Assembly: GCA_964508715.1 (NCBI GenBank)
Contig: CAZDUX010000027.1
Span: 1-30,498, forward strand
Length of the DNA: 30,498 bases
From: JAKALX01 sp964508715
GTDB lineage: Bacteria; Chloroflexota; Dehalococcoidia; Tepidiformales; Tepidiformaceae
Direction of reading: 5' to 3'
In this document: in pieces, positions 16,398 to 24,035 of the stretch
Layout: each line of letters starts with the position of its first letter
How positions within the stretch are numbered: the first letter of the stretch is position 1
Position numbers and translations under genes: made by a program
Notes under the pieces: generated by a model
Seen by the model: only the letters and a program-made list of their open reading frames with translations
Databases searched by the model: none
Told to the model about the DNA's origin: nothing

Positions 16398-17176
16398 ATA
16401 CGACCGTGCGCATGAAGGCGTCACAAATCACCAAGGACTGGCACGTCATCGATGCCGCCGGCCGCCCCCTCGGGCGGGTCGCCACCGAGGCTGCCACCCT
16501 CCTCCGCGGCAAGCACAAGCCCACCTTCGAGCCGCACCTCGATGGCGGTGACTTTGTCATTGTCATCAACGCCAGCCAGGTGCGCCTCTCGGGTAACAAG
16601 TCTGCTCAGCGCATCTATTACACCCACTCTGGCTACCCCGGCGGGCTCAAGGCCCGGTCGTTCGAAGAGCAGCTCGCCCGCTTCCCCGAGCGCGTGATCG
16701 AGCAGGCTGTCTGGGGCATGCTCCCGAAGGGCCCGCTTGGCAAGAAGATGGCGAAGCACCTCAAGGTGTATCCAAATGCCAATCACCCTCACCAGTCGCA
16801 GATCACTGGCTCCCAGCGCGCCCAGGAAGCTCGCAAGGCTGCTCTCGCCGAAACCGTCGGCACTCCCATGAAGGCGCCGCGCCTCCGCCCGCTCAGTGGC
16901 ATCCGCATCAACGATGAGGCTCCGGTCGAGGAATCGCGCACCGCTACTATCGCGGCTGCGCTCGAAGCCCAGGCCGAAGCCGAGATTGTCCTCTCCGATG
17001 ACGCACTCCCCGGCGAGGGCTACGGCACGCCCACCCCGGCGGAAGCCGCCATCGAAGCGGAGGCCGCGATTGCTGCTGACCCCGCAAAGCGTACCCGCAA
17101 GAAGGCCGCCGCGCCCGAGGCAGCCTCCGAAGACGCACCCGAGGCCGCCGAAGAGCCGGCCGCCAGCGAGGAGTAA
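16394..17176 (+). CDS. rplM: 50S ribosomal protein L13, with long C-terminal extension
   Basis: Residues 1-145 form a typical L13 (WHVIDAAGRPLGRVATEAA, YYTHSGYPGGLK, WGMLPKGPLGKKM, LKVYPNANHPHQSQ). The protein then extends to 260 residues, compared with about 142-150 in most bacteria. The extra part has an Arg/Pro-rich stretch followed by Ala/Glu-rich sequence with a small basic patch (KRTRKKAAA) and an acidic end. Four-base overlap with truA. Confidence 0.97.
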   Translation: MNTTVRMKASQITKDWHVIDAAGRPLGRVATEAATLLRGKHKPTFEPHLDGGDFVIVINASQVRLSGNKSAQRIYYTHSGYPGGLKARSFEEQLARFPERVIEQAVWGMLPKGPLGKKMAKHLKVYPNANHPHQSQITGSQRAQEARKAALAETVGTPMKAPRLRPLSGIRINDEAPVEESRTATIAAALEAQAEAEIVLSDDALPGEGYGTPTPAEAAIEAEAAIAADPAKRTRKKAAAPEAASEDAPEAAEEPAASEE

Positions 17177-17179
17177 CCC

Positions 17180-17578
17180 ATGCCAGACCAGCAATACTTC
17201 TACGGAACCGGCCGCCGAAAGACCGCCATCGCACGTGTCCGTCTCTACCCCGGCAACGGTGCAGTCGTCATCAACGGCAAGCCTCTCGAAGAGGTCTTCT
17301 CGCGCGATGCCCACCGGGCAGAGGTCCTCTCGCCTCTTCACCGTCTTGGCCGCGATGCCCGGTTCAGCGCCCAGATCAAGTGCGAGGGTGGCGGAATCAG
17401 CGGATGGGCCGGCGCCATCCAGATGGGCATCGCCCGCGCTCTTGTCGCTTCCGACCCCGAGATCAAACCTGCCCTCAAGCGTGGCGAGAACCTGCTCACG
17501 CGTGATTCACGCATGAAGGAACGCAAGAAGGCCGGTCTCAAGCGGGCCCGCAAGGCGCCGCAGTTCACAAAGCGCTAA
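17180..17578 (+). CDS. rpsI: 30S ribosomal protein S9
   Basis: This 132-residue protein starts with the YGTGRRKTAIARVRL signature and ends GLKRARKAPQFTKR, the tail that touches the P-site tRNA. It follows rplM after 3 bases, as in nearly all bacteria, and is the last gene of the operon. Confidence 0.98.
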   Translation: MPDQQYFYGTGRRKTAIARVRLYPGNGAVVINGKPLEEVFSRDAHRAEVLSPLHRLGRDARFSAQIKCEGGGISGWAGAIQMGIARALVASDPEIKPALKRGENLLTRDSRMKERKKAGLKRARKAPQFTKR

Positions 17579-17604
17579 GCGCATTCGCCCCTCGCAGCTC
17601 TTCA

Positions 17605-17650
17605 CGATGCGGCCCCTCCAGGCGAGGGGCCGCATCGCGTTCTTCGTCTA
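17605..17650 (+). terminator. Rho-independent terminator of the ribosomal operon
   Basis: A perfect 13-bp stem (arms 17605-17617 and 17625-17637, CGATGCGGCCCCT with its complement) closes a 7-base loop and is followed by a T-rich stretch (TTCTTCGTCT). It lies 26 bases after rpsI. No comparable hairpin was seen inside the operon. Confidence 0.88.
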
Positions 17651-17718
17651 CCGTTCGGCCACCGTCACGCCACAGCACCGCAGTCCCGGAGTGGTCCCAA
17701 CAGGCCGACATCCACGGT

Positions 17719-18288
17719 ATGAACGGGACAATGGTCCTGGTGGGTTGCGTGCTCGCCGCTGGCGCTGTCGCCTACTTCGGCATGGGGCAGGGCTCGGCGG
17801 CATCGAATCGTGATACATCGGGCCTTGCGGGGGTCTCGACCGCACCGACGCTCGCGGTAACTCGCCCCGTTAGCGCCGAAACCAGCACCACGCCCGTGGC
17901 AACACGCACCGAGTTGCCAACCGCCACGCCAACCCGGGTGGTCGTCTCGCTGAATGAGTTCCGTAACGCGATCGGTACGGCCAGCGGGCCACCGGCGCCA
18001 CCTGCGAACTCGGGGTGGAGCCCGCCGGTTATCCCGTGGGCCACACCGGCACCGCCACTGCCAGCGTCGCCGACACCAGGTCCGACCGGGCCAACCGCAG
18101 CCACGGCTACTCCTGCTGTGACCCCGGCGCCGGGGGATAAGACACCAGGTGCCACCCCGCCCGTTGATGGTGGCTGGACCTATCCCCCCACACCTCCTCT
18201 CCCGCCGCCACCCTACTATCCGCCACCCGAGCCTCACGGGCCGGCGAACCCGCCCGCATCCGAGCAACCGCATTCGCCGCACGAATGA
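17719..18288 (+). CDS. Pro/Thr/Ala-rich membrane-anchored or secreted protein
   Basis: The 189-residue product has one hydrophobic segment at about residues 5-25 (VLVGCVLAAGAVAYFG), then a long low-complexity region rich in Pro, Thr and Ala with TPTP-type repeats and a proline cluster PPLPPPPYYPPPE near the end. No catalytic domain is recognisable. The LVGC could look like a lipobox but the n-region before it is too short and lacks charge, so a signal anchor is more likely. The start is uncertain: no clear ribosome-binding site, and an in-frame ATG lies at 17731. It could be a surface or wall-linked spacer protein. Confidence 0.6.
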   Translation: MNGTMVLVGCVLAAGAVAYFGMGQGSAASNRDTSGLAGVSTAPTLAVTRPVSAETSTTPVATRTELPTATPTRVVVSLNEFRNAIGTASGPPAPPANSGWSPPVIPWATPAPPLPASPTPGPTGPTAATATPAVTPAPGDKTPGATPPVDGGWTYPPTPPLPPPPYYPPPEPHGPANPPASEQPHSPHE

Positions 18289-18351
18289 CCCTTCGCTCAC
18301 CCGTTTCCGGTGCCACAATGGCCCAATGACCATCCACGGGGACCCCTGGCG

Positions 18352-19722
18352 ATGACGACGCTCGAACGCGCCGTCGCGCCATCGCGCCAAAGCCTCTGGT
18401 CCGAACAGCGTGGCCTCACGGTTGGGCTCCTGCTGATTGTCACGCTCGTCGCCTTCGAGATGCTCGCCGTTGCGACAGTAATGCCAACTGCCCGCGACGA
18501 CCTTGGCGGCGTCCGCCTCTACGGGTGGGCCTTCAGTGGATTCACACTCGCGAGCATCGTGGGTATCGTCTGGGCCGGGCAACAATCCGACCGTCGCGGC
18601 CCCGCCTTCCCTTTCGCTACGGGCCTGGTCTTCTTCTCCGCGGGGCTCGTCACTGCTGGCATCGCACCATCGATGGCGTTCCTGGTCCTCGGTCGTGCCA
18701 TTCAGGGTCTCGGCGCGGGTGCTATCCCGGCGGTTGCATGGGTTGTCATTGGCCGGGCCTACCGTGAGGACGTTCGTCCGCGCATGCTCTCACTGATGTC
18801 CTCGGCCTGGGTCGTCCCGGGCCTCACGGGCCCGGGGATTGCCGCCGTCGTGGCCGAGACACTCACCTGGCGCCTCGTTTTCCTCGGCCTCCTCCCTCTC
18901 GTAGGGGTCGCGGCCCTGCTTTCATTGCCCCGCCTCCAGAGTCTCGGCCCGCCCGCCACCACGGCCGAGACCGGCCAGCGTCTCCGCCATGCCACAGCAC
19001 TCGCCGTTGGTGCGAGCCTCTTCCTGGCCGGCCTTACCGCTTCAAGCCCTCTGACCGGCGTCCCTCTCGCTCTTGCGGGAGCACTGCTCCTTCCCTGGCC
19101 GCTCCGGCGCCTCCTTCCACCCGGTACGCTCCGCCTGGCTCGCGGACTGCCCTCCGCCATCGCTGGCCACGCCCTGCTCAACCTCGCCTTTGTTTGCGGC
19201 GATGCCTTCGTTCCCTTTGCGATGGTCAGCGTCCGCGGCCAGTCCACCATCCTCGTCGGTGTTGCACTCAGTATCTCCACCCTCACGTGGACTGCCGGTA
19301 CCTGGGCGACCGAGCGCATCGGGAGGCGTATCGAACGCCGATGGCTCATGGCTGCCGGCCTGGGCCTCGTCGGTATCGAAATGCTCGCCATGACCCTGGC
19401 CGTCGCGCCCGCCATTCCACCTGTCTTTGCTTTCGCCGTCTGGAGCGTCGGTACGCTTGGTATGGGCGTCGCCTACCCGTCTTTTTCGCTCACCATCATT
19501 GGTGAAGCTCGCGAAGGAACCGAGGGTGCAGTTTCGGCCAGTATGAAGCTCGTCGAATCACTCGGCAGCGGTGTTGGCGCAGGAGTCGGTGGCGCCCTGA
19601 TTGCTATCGGGGCAGTCGTCGTCAGCGATGCGTGGGGAGTCGCCGCCGCGTTTCTCTTTGCCGCCAGCATGGCTTTCACGGGTATCGTCCCGGCACTTCG
19701 TGCGAAGGCGCACCCTGCCTGA
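18352..19722 (+). CDS. MFS transporter, drug:H+ antiporter-like
   Basis: The 456-residue protein is a polytopic membrane protein with about 12-14 helices. It has a motif-A-like loop GQQSDRRGPAF between TM2 and TM3, and the antiporter motif-C-like VVPGLTGPGIA in the fifth helix, which points to an efflux carrier of the DHA1/DHA2 type. The substrate cannot be told. The ATG at 18352 is preferred over a GTG at 18310 because it leads directly into the first helix and has GGGGAC upstream. It probably forms its own unit; the next gene is 110 bases downstream. Confidence 0.85.
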   Translation: MTTLERAVAPSRQSLWSEQRGLTVGLLLIVTLVAFEMLAVATVMPTARDDLGGVRLYGWAFSGFTLASIVGIVWAGQQSDRRGPAFPFATGLVFFSAGLVTAGIAPSMAFLVLGRAIQGLGAGAIPAVAWVVIGRAYREDVRPRMLSLMSSAWVVPGLTGPGIAAVVAETLTWRLVFLGLLPLVGVAALLSLPRLQSLGPPATTAETGQRLRHATALAVGASLFLAGLTASSPLTGVPLALAGALLLPWPLRRLLPPGTLRLARGLPSAIAGHALLNLAFVCGDAFVPFAMVSVRGQSTILVGVALSISTLTWTAGTWATERIGRRIERRWLMAAGLGLVGIEMLAMTLAVAPAIPPVFAFAVWSVGTLGMGVAYPSFSLTIIGEAREGTEGAVSASMKLVESLGSGVGAGVGGALIAIGAVVVSDAWGVAAAFLFAASMAFTGIVPALRAKAHPA

Positions 19723-19758
19723 AGCAACGGCCGGGCGCGCTATGCCGGATTGAGCATA

Positions 19759-19786
19759 TTGCGGCCTCCCACCCAGACCGTACGAT
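19759..19786 (+). promoter_or_regulatory. Possible sigma-70-type promoter for the AOR-family gene
   Basis: TTGCGG (19759-19764) and TACGAT (19781-19786) are separated by 16 bases in the 110-base gap before the oxidoreductase gene. Both match the consensus only partly, so this is a weak candidate. Confidence 0.25.
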
Positions 19787-19832
19787 TCAACCTGCATATC
19801 GGCGCACTGCTTCCGGGGCGCCGTCAGGAGGC

Positions 19833-21731
19833 ATGACTTTGACTACCACACAGTCCAGCTCTGCCATGGCCGAAAAGGGCTATAACGGCAAGATGCTCAG
19901 CGTCAATCTCTCCACGGGCGAAATCACCGTGGAAAGGCCCGGAGATTCACTCTACCGCAGCTACCTCGGTGGCTACGGAATCGGCGCGCGCATGCTCTGG
20001 GATCGCGTCCCTGTTGGAATCGATCCACTCGGTCCCGAGAACATGCTTGGTATGTTCCCCGGCCTTCTCACGGGCACACCCCTTTTCGGCCAGCGCTGGC
20101 AGGTCGTGTGCAAGAGCCCCCTCACGGGTGGCTGGGGTGATGCGAACTGCGGCGGCGACTTTGGCGGCGTTCTCAAGCTCTCCGGCTGGGACGGGATCAT
20201 GTTCTTCGGCAAGGCCGAAAGGCCTGTCTACCTGCTCGTCGATGGTGACAACGCCGAACTCCGCGATGCGAGCGATCTCTGGGGCACTGGCGCCATCGAG
20301 AGTGAGACCACCCTCAAGGCCCGTCACGGCAAGCGCGCCAGTGTCGCGAACATCGGCCAGGCAGGCGAGAAGCTCTCGCTCATCAGCGGCATCTGCAACG
20401 ACCATGGCCGTCTCGCCGCCCGTTCTGGTGTGGGCGCCGTCATGGGCTCGAAGAACCTCAAGGCCGTGGTTGCCCTCGCCGAGCGCAAGATCATCGGCCA
20501 GACCCCCGAGACCATCAAGATGCTCCGCACGAACCTCGATGAGTTCGTGAAGCCACTCAAGGACTTCTTCCACACCTTCGGTACCACCGGCATCACTGCC
20601 ATGAGCGCCCTCAATGGTGACTCTCCCGTTAAGAACTGGGGCGGAGTTGGTATTGTCGATTTTCCGCCCGACGTCTCCGGCCAGATCAATGGTGGCACAG
20701 CAATCAACCCGAAGATGGACAAGTCCTATGGCTGCTGGCATTGCCCCGTAGCCTGCGGCGCCGAGTCTGTTGCCTCCACCAATGAGAAGTACCCGTACCC
20801 GCATCACACCCACCGGCCCGAGTACGAGGCGATGGCATCGTTTGGGACCATGAACCTCATGAATGACCCCGATGCCCTCATCTACGCCAACCACCTCTGC
20901 AATGAGTATGGCTTCGATGTCATCAGTGCCGGGGTTACTGTTTCCATGGCTATCGAGTGCTACCAGGCCGGCATCATCACCAGGGAAGATACCGATGGTG
21001 TTGAGCTCAATTGGGGTGGCGCCGAGCAGATCATCGAGATGCTCAAGATGATGGGCGACCGCCGCTCCATTGGTGATACCTTCGCGGATGGCGTGAAGAA
21101 GGCGGCCGAACGGCTGGGCCACGGCGCCGACCAGTTCGCGATGCACATCGGCGGCCAGGAGCTTCCCATGCACGACCCGAAGCTCCAGCCCGAATACCAC
21201 ACCACCTACAAGCTCGACCCCACACCGGGCCGCCACACCCAGTACGAAGGTAACAAGCGCCTCGGGAAGATCCCCGCCGCCCCGGCCGACTTCAAGGACT
21301 ACGCCAATCGCGGAGAACACCACAAGGGCGCCAGCGAGTACATGCACGTCGTCAATAGCGGCGGCATGTGCCAGTTCGTGATGATGATGGCCAATACCTC
21401 GCACATGCCGGAGTGGTTCAACGCCGTGACCGGCTGGGATATGACCCTCGAGGAGATGATGCAGATCGGTGAGCGCATCGCGAACCTGCGCATGGCCTAC
21501 GAGGTCCGGGAGGGGGGCAACCCGCGTACGCGTCCTGTCCCTACCCGTGTCAGTGGTGCGACCACCGAAGGGACTCACACTGGCCCGCTCCAGGGTGTGA
21601 AGCTCGATACTGAACTCCTCGAGACGGACTTCCTCAAGGCCTGTGACTGGGACGTCGAGACCTGCAAGCCGTCTGCGGTGAAGCTCGAGTCCATCGGACT
21701 CCCCGAGGTGGCTGCCGCCCTCTACGCCTGA
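19833..21731 (+). CDS. Aldehyde:ferredoxin oxidoreductase (AOR) family protein, divergent
   Basis: AOR-family enzymes carry a bis-pyranopterin tungsten (or Mo) cofactor and one 4Fe-4S cluster. This 632-residue protein has the N-terminal YLGGYGIGARML (about 44-55), the pterin-site motif SGVGAVMGSKNLKAV (198-212), and cluster ligands C301, C304, C308 (CWHCPVAC) and C513. The stretch after ELPMHDP (from about 450) reads LQPEYHTTYKLDPTPGRH, where typical AORs have a G-rich YATSNRG-like segment, so it belongs to a divergent clade and the substrate is unknown. No MoaD-like or ferredoxin partner gene is adjacent. Start: an AGGAGG ends one base before this ATG, which fits better a TTG at 19839; an ATG at 19866 matches the family N-terminus. 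Confidence 0.93.
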   Translation: MTLTTTQSSSAMAEKGYNGKMLSVNLSTGEITVERPGDSLYRSYLGGYGIGARMLWDRVPVGIDPLGPENMLGMFPGLLTGTPLFGQRWQVVCKSPLTGGWGDANCGGDFGGVLKLSGWDGIMFFGKAERPVYLLVDGDNAELRDASDLWGTGAIESETTLKARHGKRASVANIGQAGEKLSLISGICNDHGRLAARSGVGAVMGSKNLKAVVALAERKIIGQTPETIKMLRTNLDEFVKPLKDFFHTFGTTGITAMSALNGDSPVKNWGGVGIVDFPPDVSGQINGGTAINPKMDKSYGCWHCPVACGAESVASTNEKYPYPHHTHRPEYEAMASFGTMNLMNDPDALIYANHLCNEYGFDVISAGVTVSMAIECYQAGIITREDTDGVELNWGGAEQIIEMLKMMGDRRSIGDTFADGVKKAAERLGHGADQFAMHIGGQELPMHDPKLQPEYHTTYKLDPTPGRHTQYEGNKRLGKIPAAPADFKDYANRGEHHKGASEYMHVVNSGGMCQFVMMMANTSHMPEWFNAVTGWDMTLEEMMQIGERIANLRMAYEVREGGNPRTRPVPTRVSGATTEGTHTGPLQGVKLDTELLETDFLKACDWDVETCKPSAVKLESIGLPEVAAALYA

Positions 21732-21756
21732 CCTGCCCGGCCGAAGGCACCAGGAT

Positions 21757-21790
21757 GAGAGGCGGCTCGCACGAGCCGCCTCTCTTGTTT
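21757..21790 (+). terminator. Rho-independent terminator after the AOR-family gene
   Basis: Arms GAGAGGCGGCTCG (21757-21769) and its exact complement (21772-21784) leave a tight turn, followed by TTGTTT. It is 26 bases after the stop and also separates this gene from the convergent minus-strand gene. Confidence 0.88.
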
Positions 21791-21858
21791 CGCCCGTCCG
21801 CCCGATGACCTGGAACGGCCAGGAGCCCCTGGCTTCGGCCCGGATGGCTTCCCTCTTG

Positions 21859-22998
21859 TCACCAGCGAAGCGTCGCCAGCACACCCCGATGTTCGTTGAG
21901 CAGCAACTCGTCACGGCTGAAGCGCACCGTGGCGCCAGTACGTTCTGCCTCTTCGATGAGAGCTTCGATTGCATCGTCGTCGCCCACCGGCGACTGGATG
22001 TGGCGCGCGTCCGATGCCGTTCCCCAGTGACTCACCGCATCCTCATGAAGCACCAGTTGGTCGACCCGTCCCCTTCCGAACATCCGCGTGACTGGCCGCA
22101 ACCCGGTGAAGAAGTAGCTCCCGTACGCTCCGCTCAGGACCCTTGCCACCAGTTCGTCCGCCTCCTGGCGCTGCACGGCGGTTGCCTGTTCCAGCGCAAA
22201 CGTGCTCAATATCCGCTCGTCCTGCCGTGCGCTCATGGCTGGCAAGAGGTGAGCCCGCTCGCGGATTGCCCCTGGGAGGGCGTTCAGGATGTTGGCGCGA
22301 GCCTCGTCGACACCAGCGATGAAGAACAGGTCGCCGTTCCCGATAAACGCTGCGATCTCACCGGCTGCCTCGCGGGCGAATATCGCCTGCTGTTCCTCCA
22401 CTATCTGCTCGAGCCGGCTCTTGGAGTGCATCCCGCCAAAGCCCGCGTCCGGTGCTCCTCCACGGCCCTGGATATCCGTTCGTCCCCGGCGCTTGGTCAG
22501 CCAGTGCGCATCGTAGTCAACCTGCCCCGTCGCCTCGATGGTTCCATAACGCACGCGAAAGAAGTCCGCCGTGTGGAGGTCCACAATCACGAGCGTCACC
22601 GGCCGCTCGTGGAGGTAACGGTACCGCTCGACCTCGAACGTCCAGCCCTTCGATCCGACCCGAACATCGTTGCGGAACGGTAACGGTGTTGCGAGCACAT
22701 GCTGGAAACCCTCGCCCGCACAGCCAAGGTAGGCGACACCGCGTGCGCCCTGTGCTCGCGTCTCGATAATCGCTGCCTGCAACTGGGTTACATCCTGCGC
22801 CAGCGAGCGCGCCTCCTCGCCCGCGGCGGGTGGCTGGCCCTCCATCGCCATGGCCAGGCCCTGCCTCGCAATCGCCTCCGCCGGACCCGGTGTCCCATCG
22901 CTGTGCAGCGAAAGGTCGAGATACGCCGTTACGACTGGAAACCGTGTGCTCTTCGCTACCGCTATCGTGTCGAGAAATGACTCAATCGTGCCTTCCAT
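21859..22998 (-). CDS. Bacterial eRF1-like (baeRF) family protein
   Basis: This 379-residue protein resembles the bacterial archaeo-eukaryotic release factor-like (baeRF) group. It has an N-terminal alpha/beta part starting VTAYLDLSL, a central VTLVIVDLHTADFFRVRYG strand set with a following Gly/Arg-rich loop, a long helix (RLEQIVEEQQAIFAREAAGE), and a C-terminal L7Ae-like domain ending NEHRGVLATLRW, comparable to the eRF1 ending GGIAALLRY. Related proteins are thought to act on the ribosome (Vms1/VLRF1-like peptidyl-tRNA release), but no experimental role is known for this subgroup and no GGQ motif is obvious. Convergent with the AOR-family gene; no other translation gene adjacent. Confidence 0.7.
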   Translation of the reverse strand: MEGTIESFLDTIAVAKSTRFPVVTAYLDLSLHSDGTPGPAEAIARQGLAMAMEGQPPAAGEEARSLAQDVTQLQAAIIETRAQGARGVAYLGCAGEGFQHVLATPLPFRNDVRVGSKGWTFEVERYRYLHERPVTLVIVDLHTADFFRVRYGTIEATGQVDYDAHWLTKRRGRTDIQGRGGAPDAGFGGMHSKSRLEQIVEEQQAIFAREAAGEIAAFIGNGDLFFIAGVDEARANILNALPGAIRERAHLLPAMSARQDERILSTFALEQATAVQRQEADELVARVLSGAYGSYFFTGLRPVTRMFGRGRVDQLVLHEDAVSHWGTASDARHIQSPVGDDDAIEALIEEAERTGATVRFSRDELLLNEHRGVLATLRW

Positions 22999-23217
22999 GC
23001 GGATGATCGTCCGCTACCGAGGCCCCTCTGGCAGCGGCCGAAGGGCCGTATGTTTGCATGGAACTCATCCCCACATGGCCGTTCCTGCACGAACGCCGTC
23101 TCCATCCCGGCGGCGCGCCCGTCCGCCTGGATACATGCCTCGAGACGGCACGACAACGGCGCAGCCCGTTCGAATGTGCGGCCCTGCGCCAGCGAGGGTA
23201 GTGGAACACGGACCCGC
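22999..23217. other. Intergenic gap between the holin-like and baeRF genes
   Basis: The 219 bases contain no convincing ORF on either strand. A small GC hairpin (CGGCC-GAAG-GGCCG, near 23036-23049) is present. It may hold the promoter of the baeRF gene, but no good -35/-10 pair was found. Confidence 0.4.
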
Positions 23218-23658
23218 TCAGCCGCGGAAGTTCCGCGCAATCCGCTCCGGATTGAAAACGAGCCCGATGAAAAAGCTCACGAGGCTGATGATCACCGCCC
23301 CCCAGAATGCGCTCCAAAACCCATCGATAGCGAAGTGGATGGCATCGAATTTCCCCGAAATCCAGGCAGTGAGTGCCAGCAGCGCCGTATTGATGACGAT
23401 CAGAAACAGCCCGGCCGAGAGCAGCAACGCCGGCAGTGACCCGATCACCATGAGCGGCTTCAGGTACGCGTTCAACAATCCCAGGATGAGTGCCACGAGC
23501 AGCGTGCTCCGCGCGCCCTCCAGGTGGATCCCGCCAACCACCCGCGCCGCCACCCACACTCCGGCCGCGGTAATGAGCCAGCGAAGGATGAATGCCACCA
23601 GTCGCTCGGCGGGTGTCACGTTTCGTCCCCGCCCGTGGCCCACCGAAAAGAACACCAT
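23218..23658 (-). CDS. 4-TM membrane protein of phage holin superfamily IV
   Basis: The 146-residue protein has about four hydrophobic segments (near residues 18-42, 50-68, 74-100 and 112-134) and the family pattern GLLNAYLKPLM followed by LLLSAGLFLIVINTALL. These belong to the widespread bacterial family named after a mycobacteriophage holin; chromosomal members are not phage genes and their function is unknown. A GGGAGG lies 9 bases before the ATG. It is 219 bases upstream of the baeRF gene on the same strand. Confidence 0.85.
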   Translation of the reverse strand: MVFFSVGHGRGRNVTPAERLVAFILRWLITAAGVWVAARVVGGIHLEGARSTLLVALILGLLNAYLKPLMVIGSLPALLLSAGLFLIVINTALLALTAWISGKFDAIHFAIDGFWSAFWGAVIISLVSFFIGLVFNPERIARNFRG

Positions 23659-23682
23659 GCGCTGCGCCCTCCCCGGCTGCGA

Positions 23683-23692
23683 TGCAATTGCA
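23683..23692. promoter_or_regulatory. Perfect palindrome TGCAATTGCA in a divergent promoter region
   Basis: This 10-base perfect palindrome lies 25 bases upstream of the minus-strand holin-like gene and about 100 bases before the plus-strand small gene. It is AT-rich in a GC-rich setting, so it could be an operator; a single copy is weak evidence. Confidence 0.25.
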
Positions 23693-23789
23693 ACTCTACG
23701 CCGGCCCGCAATGTCCGTCTCCCTCCATGCTTCGGCCTACGCTGAATCTACAGGCGCGGCCGCAAGACCGGACGCCGCAGAGGTTCGCC

Positions 23790-24026
23790 ATGTTCGAGAC
23801 CAGGCAAACAGCCCGTGAACAACGCTTCCGCGAAGATTTCGAGGGCCAGGTCGGCGGCGCGAAGCCTGACCATCGCCGCCCCGGCTTTGGGAAGGACGTC
23901 GTCGAAGAGGCATCCGAGGATTCATTCCCCGCGAGCGACCCGCCGTCCTACACCCCCGTCAACGGCACCACCGAACCTGATGAGGAGCGCCTCGAACAGC
24001 GGCGCAAGGCCCCGCCGCAGCAGTAA
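23790..24026 (+). CDS. Small acidic protein with ESFPASDPPS-type motif
   Basis: This 78-residue hydrophilic protein carries EEASEDSFPASDPPSYTP at residues 39-56. Very similar EAS-x-ESFPASDPPS motifs occur in many short uncharacterised bacterial proteins, so the gene is probably real, but the function is unknown. The rest is charged, likely disordered, with an Arg/Pro/Gln-rich end. Start at 23790 places the motif in the middle; GCAGAGG upstream is a fair ribosome-binding site. Confidence 0.7.
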   Translation: MFETRQTAREQRFREDFEGQVGGAKPDHRRPGFGKDVVEEASEDSFPASDPPSYTPVNGTTEPDEERLEQRRKAPPQQ

Positions 24027-24035
24027 GAGGTGCTG

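Noticed and set aside
17728..17748. Lipobox (LVGC) in the Pro-rich protein
   Set aside because: The cysteine is at residue 10, leaving an uncharged and too short n/h-region for a lipoprotein signal.
19947..21974. 675-codon minus-strand open frame opposite the AOR-family gene
   Set aside because: Same antisense shadow effect; its sequence is rich in His/Asp/Val/Leu without family motifs.
23218..23658. Prophage lysis gene
   Set aside because: The holin-superfamily name is historical; no other phage genes are near and chromosomal members of this 4-TM family are common.
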